A stretch of 64,000 nt of DNA from the NCBI RefSeq assembly GCF_000156195.1, contig NZ_GG688323.1, positions 90,856-154,855 on the forward strand, in the 5' to 3' direction. This DNA is from Bacteroides finegoldii DSM 17565 (lineage in GTDB: Bacteria; Bacteroidota; Bacteroidia; Bacteroidales; Bacteroidaceae). A program made the translations under genes and the position numbers. Shown in pieces: positions 63,086-64,000 of this stretch. Every line of letters starts with the position of its first letter. Position 1 is the stretch's first letter. The notes under the pieces are model-generated. The model had not been told where the DNA came from and did no database searches. It saw only the letters and a program-made list of their open reading frames with translations.

Positions 63086-64000
63086 AATTTACTCTCTTTA
63101 TATAAGTTTACTAAAGTCTTGCAATGTTCTTCAATAGATATTACACTTTTTCTTCCTGACATCTCCATTGAAGGAATAATTGAAACGTCATTGATGATAT
63201 CTTCCATCTTAGCTTTTAAGGCTTTCGCATCATTAGGCTCCACCAACCATCCGTTCACTCCATTTTCAATTTGCATTTCCGCACCTCCGCATCTTGTTGC
63301 TAACACAGATTTTCCCATAGCTAATGCTTCGGAGATATTTAACCCAAAGATTTCTAAACAAATAGAGGGTAATACTAAAACATGCAGATTTTTTATCTCA
63401 TCAAACACTTGTTCTGGTTCAACTTTTCCATGCCAAATAATACGGGAATCTTTTTTATATTTTCTCTGTAATTGAGCCATATATCTGCGTTCTCCCTTAT
63501 TACCCGCACCACCTATCAAATGTAATTCCACATTACCTTCTGCCAAGCTGTTAAAAGCTTGCAGCAAGACATGAATACCTTTTACATAACAAATACGTCC
63601 TACATAGAAAAACTTAACACACTCATTTCCGATAGAAGAGAGAGAAGAGACATTGGAAGGTAGAGGAATACCATGTGGAATTACTATAATCTTTTTTTCA
63701 TCCAACCCATTGCGTATCATCGCTTCTTTAATCGCATGACAAGGAGCTATCATGCGGGTACATCCTTCTACAATGCTTTGCCATTCTTTTTGTTTACAAT
63801 TTATATATAACGCAGACTGTCCAATAGGAGTAATAAAAGGGATAAAAGGCTTAGCCTGCAATTTCTCCCCTAAAGAAATATATTGCTCCATTGATAACTG
63901 TTTCATAAATGGATACCAATACTTCCCACTCCGAACATTCCGTAATACACATGGCAGGCAGTTTGTATGAGATACTGAAACATTACAAATTTCGTCCTTG
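63082..64000 (-). CDS. GT4 family glycosyltransferase, 5' end beyond the window
   Basis: The frame is open to position 64000, reading ...NVSVSHTNCLPCVLRN before the internal ATG at 63906, so the N-terminus lies to the right. Donor site: VKFFYVGRICYVKGIHVLLQAF, ARCGGAEMQIENGVNGWLVEP; E-x7-E motif in CLEIFGLNISEALAMG. First visible gene of the polysaccharide locus in this window. At least 305 residues. Confidence 0.88.
   Translation of the reverse strand, partial: KDEICNVSVSHTNCLPCVLRNVRSGKYWYPFMKQLSMEQYISLGEKLQAKPFIPFITPIGQSALYINCKQKEWQSIVEGCTRMIAPCHAIKEAMIRNGLDEKKIIVIPHGIPLPSNVSSLSSIGNECVKFFYVGRICYVKGIHVLLQAFNSLAEGNVELHLIGGAGNKGERRYMAQLQRKYKKDSRIIWHGKVEPEQVFDEIKNLHVLVLPSICLEIFGLNISEALAMGKSVLATRCGGAEMQIENGVNGWLVEPNDAKALKAKMEDIINDVSIIPSMEMSGRKSVISIEEHCKTLVNLYKESKL

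Noticed and set aside
1..64000. CRISPR array, tRNA or rRNA genes
   Set aside because: No regularly spaced identical repeats and no tRNA- or rRNA-like stretch was noticed on either strand; a tRNA scan would be needed for certainty.
47802..64000. Invertible capsule promoter and UpxY/UpxZ genes
   Set aside because: The start of the polysaccharide operon is beyond the right edge; no inverted-repeat-bounded promoter or NusG-like gene is in the window.

Overview
The window looks like a Bacteroides chromosome segment (B. thetaiotaomicron/ovatus type). The evidence is SusC/SusD polysaccharide-utilisation genes, many signal-peptide glycoside hydrolases, sigma-ABfr style promoters (TTTG ... TAnnTTTG), AT-rich intergenic DNA without strong Shine-Dalgarno sites, and the Bacteroides-specific set DUF4248 / HU-like / 'smalltalk' peptide / amidase next to a surface polysaccharide locus. 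The species cannot be fixed from sequence alone.

Left part (about 1.2-29 kb, nearly all minus strand): a glycan utilisation region. Transcription runs right to left. A short MFS transporter - GH130 phosphorylase - GH92 alpha-mannosidase operon resembles the N-glycan genes BT1032-1034 and ends in a terminator. It is followed by a secreted TIM-barrel protein, a DUF4957/DUF5123-type surface lipoprotein, SusC, SusD, a broken AAA-ATPase/PD-(D/E)XK gene, a PL1 pectate lyase, a DUF3826 protein, a GH43, a 1107-residue two-domain propeller/(alpha/alpha)6 enzyme like BT1020 (GH143-GH142), a GH78 rhamnosidase, a GH28 polygalacturonase and a CE19-like pectin methylesterase fused to DUF3826. Content and order match what I recall of the rhamnogalacturonan-II locus BT1017-BT1030 of B. 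thetaiotaomicron. Four transcription units in it share a bipartite sequence, GA(T/G)TACAA-N14-CGTCT, at the same spacing upstream of their starts. No regulator gene is present in the window.

Middle (29-41 kb): an AddA/AddB-type helicase-nuclease pair on the plus strand with a KilA-N domain gene inserted between the two subunits; a UDP-xylose synthase - response-regulator/histidine-kinase operon; and a translationally coupled minus-strand module of a GNAT-like protein, an IbrA-like PAPS-reductase-family protein and an IbrB-like ParB-domain protein.

From 41 to 47 kb lies a phage/plasmid-like cassette: DUF4248 proteins, five TGARCCG repeats in front of a winged-helix protein and a DnaB-like helicase, a HU-like protein with an acidic tail, the 33-residue 'smalltalk' peptide, an Amidase_2 protein and a Fic protein.

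Right part (47-64 kb, minus strand): the downstream portion of a capsule/exopolysaccharide locus that continues past the right edge. It has GT4 and GT2 glycosyltransferases, an O-antigen polymerase/ligase-like membrane protein, an MBOAT plus SGNH acyl-transfer pair, an acyltransferase-3 protein, a PIG-L deacetylase, an ATP-grasp ligase and a terminal WecG/TagA transferase. All three acyl-transfer genes are out of frame in this sequence, one of them at a G10 homopolymer that looks phase-variable. An AAA ATPase plus a small PD-(D/E)XK-like protein sits inside the locus as a candidate defence module.
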